64,000 nucleotides of DNA from Porphyra umbilicalis (taxonomy: Eukaryota; Rhodophyta; Bangiophyceae; Bangiales; Bangiaceae), in NCBI GenBank assembly GCA_002049455.2, contig KV918850.1, forward strand, positions 62,001 through 126,000, read 5' to 3'. The notes beneath the pieces were generated by a model, which was not told the origin of the DNA, ran no database searches, and saw only the letters and a list, made by a program, of their open reading frames with translations. Positions within the stretch are counted from its first letter, which is position 1. Each line of letters starts with the position of its first letter. Below, piece after piece: positions 52,796 to 64,000 of the stretch. The position numbers were made by a program, and so were the translations under genes.

Positions 52796-54720
52796 GTCTT
52801 GGGCGAACTACCCGAGCTTTAACTCACAGTCAATTTTCCTCAGGACGCATGGAAGCGTCAACTTTTTCCGCGTCCAGGGCGTCCGCCTTGAGGGCAGCAG
52901 GCTGTCTCCAGTTCGTCGCTTTCTGCTGTGCCCCCGTCCCTGAAGCTCGGAAACACTCCAGGCAGACTCACGGACCACGCAGCATCTACAGATGAGCCTG
53001 TTTCCCACATCTTCTCAACCTCCTACGTGGTGGTTTCCCTTCCAGGGGCAGCGAGCACGAATGCAGGCAGGGGGGGACAGGTGGTCCTAAAAGGCGAGCA
53101 ACACCATGAGGGCGGTCTCAGAGCCCCAGAGACAAGAGATTGGGAACACAAGGGGAGGTAATATAGGGTGAGGGGAGAGGGGCGGAGCGGGACGAAGGCT
53201 GGCCTGTGGCGTCCACCACCCTCTGTTTGAGGGCCACTCAATCCACCACTGGTCGAGGTGCTGCCAGTTCCTGTAGTGTTCAGAGTATCAGCAGGGTGTA
53301 CCAACAGCCGTCCAAGCCCGCGGTGGCCATTATCTACTGCAGGGAGCAAGAGCAAAGGGTCACCGGCGAGGTCGACAGGGCTCGAGGCACTGGCATTTGC
53401 AAGATGAAATCGCCGTTTTCTCGCCATCTGGTGGGGGGGGGGGAGCGGAGGGTCGACGTCGGACCCATCAAAATAGGCTTTCCTGGTGCGTTCAAGACTG
53501 TTTCTTTCTGTAGACATCGGGCTGAGGGGGTTGCCCTTCCGTGGAGCTGGAGCCGGTGGTTTGGCACCCCCTAAAGGTGGATCTCACGCATTAAAACCTC
53601 TGGCGGCGACGCATGTTCAAGCCCGCCAGAGACGGACATCATCGCACCCAATGCCGAATGTTTCGCTATAGAAAGAACAACCAACTCGCAATCTTTCAGT
53701 CAATGCGCGCCGTTCCTATCTGTTGACTGTATTTTGGAGCTTTGTCGTGCGTGCAGAAAAAGTAGGGTGCCGGTTTTGCGGTACTTTTTGCGCCCTCGTT
53801 GACGCCATTCTTCCATGATGGGCATGTGAGGCGTGCTCGACCAGGGAAAGTTGTAAACATGTACATGACGAGCCTCACAGCCTCTCAGAAGTCGAAACTG
53901 AGCATTGCGGAAGCGCTGGCGGTCGGGATTGAAAGTGAAGCGCCGGCCCTTGGACTCGGCCGTATCTGGTCGCACAGATTATGAAGCGGGGGCTACTGTT
54001 TGATTGCATGTCTTTTTTTTCGTCTCATGCAAGCCAGCCGGCTTGATCCGCCCTATCAGTTTGAGTGGACTGTATTTATCAGCTGGATCATTGTTGCAGC
54101 AGCTATTGCTGAGATGGAAACCGGACGCAGCGCTTCACCAGTGTCGCGCGACCCACGCGCATTCCGGCGCTTCTCGCACTCACAGCCCCTTTTTTTCGGA
54201 GTACCGCCGGAACTCCCATATCTGTCATCTGAGGGACTTTGGATCCTGGCGGACCAGTTCTGACGCTCCCACATCGTTTTTGGGACAGGTTTTAGTGCAT
54301 GAGATATACCTTTAGTTTTCTCTGGAAGCGCATCGACGTCAGTTCGTAGGCACCAAATCGGCCATTCTCATATGTAGGAACGCTGGGATCGACGATTTCT
54401 GTTGAGACTCAAATGAGTCAAAGGGATGGCTCAATTGAGTCGCACTCATGGTAGCGGCCACGTCGACGGGGGCGCCGCCGCTGACTCGGGGAGCCCCCAC
54501 CACCCAATCCAGACGCCTCCCCATGGTGAGCCACGACCGTGATCCGCTGGGCAATTCATGCCGAGTCTCGACGGGCCATCCACGGACCCCCCCCCCCCGC
54601 CCACGCGGGTGTGTGCCGGCAAAGCCCTCGACCGGCCGGGGCCGGGCCCGCCCCGCCCTGATCCACGCGCGCCCAGACCCGCCCTGACAGGCGCGCGGAT
54701 GGAGGCTCGGCGCGCCTTCC
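52796..54720. other. Spacer, no gene supported
   Basis: Mixed-composition sequence. A 164-codon minus frame (53023-53517, Pro/Thr/Ser-rich) and a 91-codon minus frame (53700-53975) have ordinary composition but no recognised domain, so I leave them uncalled. A GCTCAATTGAGTCGC motif at 54429-54443 also occurs at 43427-43441 and, with one change, at 43446-43460. Confidence 0.4.
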
Positions 54721-55193
54721 ATTGACTGCGTGCCCGTCGCACGGCGCGGAGCAACGTGGGGGGCGGCGGTCCCGGGCGCCGCGGGCGGGCCCTGCGCCGT
54801 CCCGAGCGTGGACCCCAGATGGCTACTTTATGGCGTCGTCTCCACATCTGTGGGGCGAGCGGCCGCCGGGCCGGCCCCCCCCGCCCCCCGACGTCCGCAC
54901 GCGCCGCGTCGGTGGCACGCCGTGGCACGCCGTGGCCCGCCGTGGCACGCCGTGGACGCCCCCGGTCCCGCCATTGCCGCTGCCGCCGCCGGCGCGTCGC
55001 CGGTCGCGGGGCGCCCCCGCCCCGACGCGCTGTCCGTCGTCCCGGCCGCCACGCCGTCACCGCGGCCGCGGCGGGTGCCTCCCCCGCCGACGCGTCCGGC
55101 GCCGACGCCGCCGGGCCCGCCGGCGCCACCCCCGCTGCCGCCGCCGTCCCCTCTGCGGCCGCCGCCCCCGCCGCCGCCGCCGGGGGCCGTCTG

Positions 55194-58100
55194 CCATGCC
55201 GTTTTGGCGGCGCCCCGACGGGGCCGCCGCCGCGCCCCCCCCCCCCCCCCGCCGGCGGCGCGGCCACGGGTGACGGCGGGAGCGTCGACAAGGGGGGTTC
55301 CCCCCCCTCAGCGGCAGCAGCGGCTCCCTCAGCGGCGGCACCCCCCCCCCCCCTCGGGCGTCGACGGCAAACCCCCCCCCCCCCCCCGTCGCCACCGCCC
55401 TCTCTGACGGCACTGGCGGGGGCGCCCCCCCCCGCGCGCCGAGCCCCGAACTCTCCGCCTCCCTCTTTGCGCGCACCCTCCAGCTGTGGGTCCTCCCGCT
55501 CATCGTGCGCGGGTGGCGGGCGCCGCTCACCGACGCGGACTTGTACGAGCTCAACCCCGGGGAGCGGGCGGCGTCAACGTCGGCGGCGCTCGCCGCCGCG
55601 TGGGCGGCGGTGGGCCCCCGGCCGGCGGGGGCGCCCGACCGCGCCCTCCGCGGGCGCCTCGGCCGCGCCCTCCTCCGCGTGCACGGGCGGCTGTTTGCCG
55701 GGGCGGCGGCGCTCAAGGTGGCCGACACGGCGCTCGCGCTGTCGCAGCCCATCATCCTCAACCTCCTCCTCCGCTTCCTCGCCCGCCGCGCCGCCGACCC
55801 GTCCGTGTCGGTCGGGGAGGGCGTCGGCCTCTCCTTTGCCTTTTTGGGGGCGCTCCTCGTCAAGACGGTGTTGGAAAACCTCTACTTCCTCATGGCCTTT
55901 CGGCTCGCCATCCGCGTGCGGTCGGGCCTCCAATCCGCCCTCTACCGCAAAGCGCTGACGATGAGCCCCGCGGCGCGGGCGGGGACGACCGTCGGGGAGA
56001 TTGTCAACTACATGCAGCTCGACGCGCAGCGGATTGCAGACTTTGCGCAGTTTGCCCACGCGGGGTGGTCGGCGCCCGTGAGCGTCCTCGCCTCCCTCGG
56101 GCTCCTCTACCACTACATTGGGCCGTCGGCGTTTATCGGCATTTCCCTCACGCTCGTCATGCTGCCGGTGCAGGGCAAGCTCATTGCGCGCCAGTCGCGC
56201 CTGCGCAAGGCCGTCGTTGGCGTCACGGACGCGCGGGTCAAGCTGATGAATGAGATCCTGCAGGGCATCAAGGCCGTCAAGTTTTACGCCTGGGAGCGCC
56301 CCTTTGTGTCGGCGGTGGTGGGGGTGCGCAACCGGGAGGTGGCGGGCTTGCGGCGGCTCGTGTTGGTGTCCTCGGCCTCGTTTGCCATCATCCTTTTCGT
56401 GCCGTACGTTGGGGGGGGGGGGGGGGGGGGGGGTGCCTCTGTGGGGGGCACCGATCGGGCGAGGCGCGGCGGCGCAGCGGGGGGGGGGGAGAGACGAGGG
56501 AAGCGGAGCGGGCGTGAGCGGCGCGCTTGGCGAGACCGTTTTGTGTGTCGGCCCGGGGCTCAACTGACGGTCGATACGGTCCCCCCCCTTGTTCTGCCCC
56601 CTTTTCCCCCGTCCGCGGTTGCCCTTGGTGGCCTGCCGTTTGGCTCTTTTTGTGTGCGCGCCCCAGTGTGGCGACGGCGGTGCTGACCATTTCCTTTTAC
56701 CGCGGCGTCTTTGGCAACCGCCTCTTTGCGGCCGAGGTGTTTACGGCGATTGCGCTCCTCAACTCGCTGCGCTCCCCCATCATCATGATCCCCAACGTGA
56801 TTACGGCGCTCATTGACGCGCGCGTCGGCATGCGGCGGTTGCAAACCTTTTTGGCGCTCGAGGAGACGACCAACTACCACCGGGAGGGGGGGGGGGGGGG
56901 GGGGCGGCACGGCAGACGCCGCCACCACCACCGCCGCACCCGCCGCCGCCGACGGCCGCGGGCGCGTCGAGGTCGTCAACGCCACCTTTTCGTGGGGCGC
57001 CCCGCCGCCGGCGGCCGCCGACGGCGCCGACGCGGCCGCCGCCGCCGGCGCGCCGCCGCCGGCGGCGCCCGCCCCCGCCTCGGCCACCCCCGCCGCCGCG
57101 TCGACGACGGCCGGGGCAACGGCGGTGGCGGTGCCGCCGCCGCTGGTGCCCGCGGCGGCCGCCGGCGACGGGGCGGCGGCCGGTTCCCCCGACGGCAATG
57201 GGGATGGGGGCGGGGGGACCCCCCCCCCCCCCCCCCCCCCCGCCCCCGCCGTCCTCCGCAACGTCTCCGTCACGTGCGCGCCCGGCCGCCTCACCGCCGT
57301 CATTGGGCGCGTTGGGGCGGGGAAATCCTCCCTCCTCGCCGCCATGCTCGGCGAGTTGCACAAGGCCGGCGGCTCGGTCTCCCTCGTCGGCCGCGCCGCG
57401 TACGTGGCGCAGTCGGCGTGGATCCTCAACGGCACCCTCCGCGACAATATCCTCTTTGGCGCCCCCTACGAGCCCCGCCGCTACGCCGCCGCCGTCCACT
57501 GCGCGGCGCTGGCCGAGGATTTGGCCGTCCTCCCGGCGGGCGACGGGACGGCGATTGGGGAAAAGGGGATCAACCTGTCGGGCGGCCAAAAGCAGCGCGT
57601 GTCCCTCGCGCGCGCCGTCTATGCCGACGCGGACGTGTACCTCCTCGATGATCCGCTCAGCGCCCTCGACGCGCACGTCGGCGCCGAAGTGTTCCGCCGC
57701 TGCATGGGCGTCGGCGGCGCCCTCCGCAACCGCACGGTCGTGCTCGTCACCAATGAGCTGCACGTGCTCCCCGACGTGGACTCCGTCGTGTTCCTCGAGG
57801 CGGGGCGCGTGAAGAATACGGGCAGCTTCCAAGCGCTCATGCGGGGGGACCCAGACTTTCGAAAGCTCATGGAGGAAAACACGGGGGCCGAGGCGCCCAA
57901 GAGCGCCGACCGCTCCCGCTCCCGCTCCCGCTCGGGCGCCGCGTCGGGGGGGGACGCCGTTGCGGGGTCGGCCGCGGCGGCGGTCGCCGCCGCGGCGGGC
58001 CGGCGGTCGCGCGGGGCCAGCCGCTCGGCGAGCCGCGGCGCGCCGACACCCGCCTCCCGCGACGGCCGCCCGTCGACGGTCGGCGGGGCTGGGACGGCGG

Positions 58101-59704
58101 GGGCGGGGTCCCCCCCCCCCCCCCCCCCCCCCCCCCACCCGCGGCGGGGGCGGCGGCGACACGCTCATGGCGGCCGAGGAGCGGCGCACCGGCAACGTCC
58201 TCGGCGCCGTGTACGTGCAGTACTCGCGGGCGGCGGGGGGCGTCGCCGTCTTTACGGCCGCCCTCGCCTTTTTCCTCGCCAGCACCGCCGTGCCGGTGGT
58301 GACGACGTGGTGGCTCTCCTACTGGACGGAGCGGGAGGCGCCGGGCGCGACGGCGCGGCCGGCCGGCTTTTACATTGGCATTTACGCGGGGCTGGCGCTC
58401 GCCTACCCGCTCGCCACGTTTGTGTGCTCCGCGTGGTTTTACCTCTCTGCCCAGCGCGCCGCGCGGCGGCTGCACAATGCGGCGCTCGCGTCGGTGATGC
58501 TCGCGCCGCTCTCCTACTTTGACACGACGCCGCTCGGGCGCATCATTTCGCGCTTCTCCAAGTACGTGCGGGGGGGGGGGCGCGCGCGGGGCTGGGGGGG
58601 GGGGGCGCCGTGGGAGCGAGGGAGGGGCGGCGCTTGGCGGCGGGTATGACTGGCGACCGCTGCTCGTGCGGCGGCGGCGGCAGGGTGTGGCGGTGGCGTC
58701 GGGCTCCCTTTTCCCGTCTGGGCCCTTCTAACTCTCGTGGCACATGTTTATTTTTGCTGTCCTGCCTTGGTGCTGTCCCTGCCTGTTCGTCCTGCTTTTG
58801 TGTTGTCGCGGCCTGCTGGGTTTGACAGGGACATGGACGGCGTCGACTCGATTTTGCCCGCCAGCATCTACACGGCCATGCTGACGTGCGGCAACTTGCT
58901 CGCCGCCGCCGTGCAAATCTCCATCGTCTTCCCCGTCTTTTTGGCGGTCGTCTTCCCCATCTCCATTGCGTACGTCGGCTTGCAGCGGTTTTTCAACCGC
59001 ACGTCCCTCGAGCTGAAGCGCCTCGACGCGATCAGCCGGAGCCCCATCTACGCGCACTTTAGCGAGACGCTCGGCGGCCTGTCGACCATCCGCGCGTTTG
59101 ACCGGGGGGGGACGTTTGAGGGCACGAGCCTGCGGATGGTCGACACCAACATGCGGGCCTACTGGCTATGGTACGTTGGGTGGTGCTGCACCGGGGGGGG
59201 GGGGCGGTCGAACAGGAGGGGCTGGTGTGAGGGGGGACTCGCGACTTGGGAGGTGGGTGTGCGCGGCGGTTTTTGTGTGCACGGCTGTGGTCTCGCTCGC
59301 CGTCGACGAGGTCCCGCGCGCGTCTCGTCTGGGCCTACCTAACATTCCTTGCTTGCTCTGTGTCTCGCCCTTGCTTTCTCCCTCTTGTCCTTTTCCTGGT
59401 CCTTGCGCGCCCTTGGCTCCACAGGGTCGCTGGCAACCGGTGGTTCTCCCTGAGCCTAGAGGTGCTCGGCGCCATCCTCGTCTTTGCCATTGCCATCTTT
59501 GCGGTGACCTTTGCCAACGCCCTCCCGTCAGCGGTCGGCCTATCGCTCACGTCGGCGCTGCAGGTGACGGCCATCCTCGGCTTTACCATCCGCAGCGTCA
59601 CAGAGGTCGAGTCCAACATGTCCTCGGTCGAGCGCCTCGTCTACTATGCCGACTCGATCCCGCAAGAGGCGGCGTACGTGCCGCCGGGCACGCTCGGCAG
59701 CGGC

Positions 59705-59735
<31 letters not shown>

Positions 59736-60910
59736 GCGGCGACGCCAAATCCCAGTTCAAAGCCGACAGCGGCGACGCGACGCTCGCGGCGCGCCTCGAA
59801 AAGTCGCAGGCGGCGACGCCCGCCTCGGCGCCCGCCGTCGCCCCCCCCCCCGACTGGCCGACCGACGGCGCCGTCGAGTTCCAAAACGTCTCCCTGCGCT
59901 ACCGGGAGGGCCTCGACTTGGTCCTCCGCGGCGTCAACCTGTCCGTCCCCGGCGGCTCCCGCGTCGGCGTCGTCGGCCGCACGGGCGCCGGCAAGTCGTC
60001 GCTGATGATTGCGCTGCTGCGGCTTGTGGAGGTCGCGTCGGGCGCCATCCGCATTGACGGGGTGGAGGTGGCGACGCTCGGCCTCGAGGCCGTCCGCCGC
60101 GCCGTCACGATTATCCCCCAAGACCCGGTCATGTTTTCGGGCACCCTCCGCTTCAACGTGGACCCGTTTGGGGAGCACGGCGACGCGGAGATTTGGGCGG
60201 CGCTCGAAGCGGCGCACCTCAAAGCCTTTGTCACGGACTTTGAGGGGGGCCTCCACGCGCGCATCAGCGAGTATGGGGAGAACCTCTCGGCGGGCCAGCG
60301 GCAGCTCGTGTGCCTCGCCCGCGCGCTGCTGCGCAAGCCCCGGCTGCTGCTGCTGGACGAGGCGTCGTCGAGCCTCGACGTGGAGAGCGACTTGCTGCTC
60401 CAAGCGACGCTCCGCCGCTCCTTCCGCCGCTGCACGGTGCTGACGATTGCGCACCGGCTGTCGACGATTGCCGACTATGACCGCATTTGCGTCATGGACG
60501 CGGGGGCGGTGGCGGACTTTGATACGCCCGAGGCGCTCCTCGGGCGCAACGATAGCCTCTTGTACAAGCTCGTCGAGGCGATGGGGCCGCGGGGGGCGGC
60601 TGCCTTTCGGGAACTCGTCCGCGTCGGCCGGGAGGGGCGGGAAGCGGGCGACACGGGGGCGGGGTTGGAGACATTCCTCGAACTGCAGCAGCGGCTTGCC
60701 GCCGAGGCAGAGGAGGAGGAGGAGGCGGGGGGGCGGGGGGGGCGCCCCCGACGCCGCCGCCGCCGCCGCCGTCGCCGCCACCGCCGCCACCCGCTGATGG
60801 CGACGCGGGTGCGGGTGCGGCTTGAGGCCGCGCCGGTGGGCGCGCCTCGACGGTTTTTTTTTGTGTTTGACTGGTGTGTGTGCTTGTCGACCCCGCTGTG
60901 TGACCCTTGA
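55194..60910 (+). CDS. ABCC (MRP-type) ABC transporter, four exons
   Basis: Full-length ABCC exporter: TMD1-NBD1-TMD2-NBD2, expected in plasma or vacuolar membrane, moving conjugated or anionic substrates. The likely start is ATG 55194 (MPFWRRPDG); a Pro-rich leader follows, then the ABCC linker (LPLIVRGWRAPLTDADLYEL). TMD1 spans 55690-56870. NBD1: Walker A GRVGAGKSS (57305), signature LSGGQKQR (57575), Walker B VYLLDDP. TMD2 spans 58190-59630 with RFSKDMDGVD across an intron. NBD2: Walker A GRTGAGKSS (59975), signature LSAGQRQL, Walker B LLLLDEA and H-loop TIAHRLS. Introns 56404-56666, 58562-58828 and 59171-59424 all have GTACGT donors and join in phase. The frame changes inside two homopolymers, G19 at 56886-56904 and C27 at 58110-58136, and probably in C runs of the leader. 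These look like run-length errors because all domains are intact. The end after the NBD2 Arg run is uncertain. Confidence 0.9.
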
Positions 60911-61179
60911 CTCTTTTGACAGTCTGCGCTCTTGCCACTCGGGGGGCTCCTTTCCTTATTGTCCCCTCCATACGGTGCCTCGTCACGCCCCCACGTTTCG
61001 TCGGGCCACCCCCCAAAGCCGCCGGCCTGCCATGACGGCCCCCGTGTCCGCGCCGACGCCATGATGAGCGGCCCGTCCCGTGGGGGGGCGGCGGCCACAG
61101 CAGCCGGCGGCGGCCACCCGAGCGTGGCGCTGCCGCCCGCCACGAGCGCGGGGGTGGATCAAATCCCCGCCGCAAAGCG

Positions 61180-61213
<34 letters not shown>

Positions 61214-61695
61214 TGCCGCCGTCGCCGCCGCCGCCGCCGCCGCCGTCGCCGCCGTCGCCGCCGGCGGGGTCAGCCAAGGCGGCTGCTGCAGCGCGGGGCC
61301 GTCGTTGGCACCCGCTGGCGCGGCATCAAGGCTGCCCATGCATTGTCGCCCATGGGTCCCCCCCGGTACGCGCGCGCGCACCCGCCCGCCCGGTGGCGGC
61401 GCTGTGGCGGCGCCGCGGGGGTGGGGGGACGCCCGCGGTCGCCACCGCCGGCGGCGGTCGCGGGCCACCCACCCGCCGCGCGGCCACCCCGTCAAAGGTT
61501 TGTCGACCGCCGCGCGCGGTTGCTGCGCCGTGACTTGCAACTTCGCAGGCGGCCTCCCCCACCTCCTCGCCTGTCGCCCCTGCGCGTGCCTCCTCTTTCC
61601 CCCCTCCACGCTCTCCCACCCAGACTTGCCCGTCCACCCGCCCCCTGCCCACCCCGACCGTGTCCCTCTTGCGCCCGCGCCCCCCCCCCCCGACC
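60911..61695. other. Spacer with CGC microsatellite
   Basis: Between the ABCC and GH53 genes. 61170-61265 is a CGC/GCC triplet tract with a few GTC interruptions. Several long open frames cross it but consist of Arg or Ala runs. A secretion signal for the GH53 protein might be encoded by a small exon in 61500-61690, but none is clear. Confidence 0.5.
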
Positions 61696-63052
61696 ATGGA
61701 CCTCATTGGCGGAGACGTGTCCTTCCTCCCCCACGCGCTGGCGTGCCCCCCCCCCCCCCCTACGCGTGTGGGCACGGGACGCCCACGGCGTCCCCCCTCG
61801 GTCACCTCATCACCGTCGGCCGCTGGACGGCGGTGCGGCTGCGGCTGTTTGTGGACCCCCCCCCCGACCTCCCCAACGACCTGCCCTACACCCTCGCCGC
61901 GGCGGCCGACGCGACGGCCGCGGGCGTCGGCGTCGTCCTCGCCCTCCACTACTCTGACTCGTGGGCAGACCCGGGGCAGCAGGCGGTGCCCGCCGCGTGG
62001 CAGGCCGAGGTCGACGCGGCCGTCGCCGCCGCCGCCGACGTGGGGGGGGAGGGGGGGGGGAAGCGGCCCGCCGCGCGGCGGCGGTCGACACCCTCGCCGC
62101 GCGCGTCCACACCTACACGCGCGACGTTGTCGACGCGGCGGTGGGGGCGGGCGTGCGCCTCGTCGGCGTGCAGATTGGCAACGAGGTGCGCAACGGCATG
62201 CTGTGGCCGACCGGCCGCCTCGTGCACGTGCCCGATGAGGTGTGTCGCGCGGTCGCCGGCAGTGGCGGCAGCGACGGCGACAGCGACGGCCGCGTCGAGG
62301 GGCCGTCCCCCAAAGAGGCGGCCGACGGGGGCGCCGCCGCCCTCGACGCCTTTGCCACCTACCTCGCCGCCGGCGTTGCCGGCGTGCGCGCCTCGTCGGC
62401 GGCGCGGAGCACCCCCCTCATCCTCCACACGGACCGCGGCGACTGCCTGCCCGTCGCCCAGTCGGTGCTGCGGCCGCTGGGCGCCCGCGGGGCGCTCGCC
62501 CCCTTTGCCATCCTCGGCTTTTCCTACCACCCCAAACACCACCCGGGGGGGTGGCGGACGTGGCGTCCACCCTCGCCGCCGTCGCCGCCGCCTATGCCGT
62601 GGACGTGGCGCTTATGGAGGTGTGTTTCCCCTACACGGGGGGGGAGTGGGAGCCCGCCGCGGGGGGGTGGGGCTGGGCCGTGTCCCCGGCGGGGCAAGCC
62701 GCCTTTGTGCGGGATGTGGTGGCGGCCGTGGCGGCCGTCGGCCGGGGGGGGGGGGGGGGGGGGGGGGGGCGACGGCCCCGACGGCGGCGGTGGCCGCGAC
62801 GGCGGACGCGGCGGCGGCGGCAAGGGCGTCGGCGTGTTTTGGTGGCAACCCGAGGCCGTCGACGGGTGTGGGATGGGGGCGGTGTGGGAGGGTGGGCGCT
62901 ACAGCCTCTTTGACCGGGCCGGCCGCGCGCTGCCGGCGGCGGCGGCGTTGGGGGAGGCGCCGCGGGGGGGGAGGGGGGGGGGGGGGGGGGACCCCGCCTG
63001 CCGCGTGTGCCCGTGCGGCGCCAACTTGCACGCGGGGGGGGACGCGCCTTGA
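61696..63052 (+). CDS. GH53 endo-beta-1,4-galactanase-type glycosidase
   Basis: Glycoside hydrolase family 53, known for endo-1,4-beta-galactanases that cut galactan side chains in the cell wall or outside the cell. ATG 61696 begins four residues before the family's opening strand (GGDVSFLP), so a signal-peptide exon is probably missing. Then RLRLFVDPP, GVVLALHYSDSWADPGQQ, the acid/base Glu in GVQIGNEVRNGMLWPTG, TPLILHTDRGD, AILGFSYHP, the nucleophile Glu in ALMEVCFPYTGG, and VGVFWWQPEAVDG. The order and both catalytic Glu are complete. The reading frame changes at C15 (61746-61760), G8AG10 (62042-62060), G7 (62545-62551) and G26 (62744-62769), always in homopolymers, so the gene is probably intact in the cell and mis-sized in the sequence. 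Extremely GC-rich like the ABCC gene upstream on the same strand. Confidence 0.85.
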
Positions 63053-64000
63053 GCGCGGCGCGGCCGTTTCAGGAGCGGGTCGGCCGCCCCGCGCGGTCGC
63101 CCGGTGGGTGCCCCTAGCTAGGTACACGGCGGCAATGGGGTGGGTGTGCGGCGGGCGACACGCGCCGGCGGCGTGGGCGCCGCTAAAGCGCGCCCGGGAG
63201 TCTGGCCGCTCTGCCCGCAAAGCCACGGTGGCTTTTGATTGCACGGCCGTGTCGGCTGTTGTCGGACACGCATGCGGCTCTTGATCCATCGTCCGCTCTG
63301 GACATTCTCCCATCGCGGACCCATCGAGCTCTCGATGGACGTTCGATGGGCGAAAAAAGACCGTCGATGGGCTTTTTCCTGTCCATCGGTCATCCCATCG
63401 AAGTCATCGACGCGATGAGGTCCTGTCAACTTTTGAGGGTCTGACTGTTCTGTCATTAAACTAGATGCAGCCATCCTGATTGGGCAGTTGATTCCGAAGT
63501 GTCTTGACGTGTCGACCAACGTTCTGTCAATAGAAAATCCAAGCATTCTTGCACGAATGATGATGAACTTAGCGTTACAAGTTCTTCGTCTCACCGTCGT
63601 CGTGACCACGTCTTCTTCGCAAGAAGCATCCCCGGCGGCATCTGACTTGGCGTCTGCAACAGCTCGTCGGGCCGATGACATCAACCGCAGAAGTGTACAT
63701 AGAGACAGTCGCACGTCGATGAGAGAGCGAAAAAACCATTGAAAGCACAGTCATTGTCTCGAACATTCTGCATGCAAACGTTATTCGCACGCGCGCACGC
63801 TCCACACATTGACTCCACTTCAGTTCGCCCAAGCTCGAGCTCGGCCAGGAGTCACAGACCGGCAAGATGTCGAAGGAGGTGGCGGGACGACGGTGGTCGT
63901 CCCATTGTATTTATTTTAGTTCGTAGGAGTTTCTCAAATCAACTCAGCGAAAGTAACTGCTCTTCCACGCATCCTATAGGTCGACGGTCTGGGCGCTTGT
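63053..64000. other. Right edge, no gene supported
   Basis: GC-rich to 63240, then ordinary composition. 63280-63420 holds several CCATCGA/TCGATGG motifs forming short hairpins (for example around 63327-63345). A 198-codon minus frame (63118-63714) has ordinary composition but no recognised domain and crosses these hairpins. Confidence 0.45.

Noticed and set aside
53023-53517. 164-codon minus-strand frame right of the Harbinger element
   Set aside because: Ordinary composition, but no domain, splice signal or neighbour supports it.
55574-60790. Long minus-strand frames across the ABCC gene
   Set aside because: They are GC-rich antisense shadows; the plus strand has complete ABC motifs and spliced phases.
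63118-63714. 198-codon minus-strand frame at the right edge
   Set aside because: It crosses short inverted repeats and has no recognisable domain or start context.

Overview
The window is nuclear DNA of a eukaryote. Genes have GT-AG introns, there are complete LTR and DNA transposons, and no bacterial-style operons. The 54-63 kb genes are extremely GC-rich, with long G/C homopolymers, few introns, and Ala/Gly/Arg-rich low-complexity protein tails. Together with the mix of Ty3/gypsy, Ty1/copia, KDZ-type and PIF/Harbinger elements and an ABCC transporter beside a GH53 galactanase, this fits a bangiophyte red alga (Porphyra/Pyropia-like). That identification is inference from style, not a marker gene. 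No rRNA or convincing tRNA was found.

Layout. 0-11.3 kb: an intronless KDZ/tnp2-type transposase gene (706-3792, +). Convergent to it is a minus-strand reading frame with an Ulp1-like (C48) protease region and then a JmjC Fe(II)/2-oxoglutarate dioxygenase. The two parts share one frame and are separated by a single TAA. A 52-bp tandem array of about 25 units lies at their 5' end. This is the most unusual assembly in the window: a transposase next to a chromatin-type dioxygenase and a deSUMOylase-like domain. 11.3-17 kb: diverged repeats, one two-exon orphan gene (13123-14168), hairpins and gene-poor DNA. 17.4-19.6 kb: a truncated copia-like gag-protease-integrase fragment. 20.4-23.35 kb: a direct repeat, GGC-rich simple sequence and a host open frame.

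23354-33694: a complete chromovirus (Ty3/gypsy) with 395-bp LTRs and a 5-bp target duplication, inserted into that host frame. It has gag and pol on the minus strand and an extra 652-codon ORF on the opposite strand. Its pol carries one nonsense codon. 36.06-40.03 kb: a second, decayed KDZ/Plavaka-like transposase gene with a C2H2 finger, four introns and two in-frame stops. 40.3-41 kb: a degenerate locus of 9-residue repeats. 42.9-43.0 kb: a 36-bp-arm hairpin.

43542-52792: a complete 9.25-kb PIF/Harbinger element with 29-bp terminal inverted repeats and a TTA duplication. It has a transposase gene with a 99-bp repeat expansion and a convergent Myb/SANT-like partner gene, and is studded with the octamer GCGGCCGC. 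55.2-60.9 kb: a four-exon ABCC (MRP-type) transporter. 61.7-63.05 kb: a GH53 galactanase-type gene. Both host genes change frame exactly at long G or C runs, which suggests homopolymer errors or somatic/assembly instability rather than true pseudogenes.

In short, about 45 of the 64 kb is mobile or mobile-derived DNA inserted around a small host gene pair (ABCC and GH53) and a few orphan frames.
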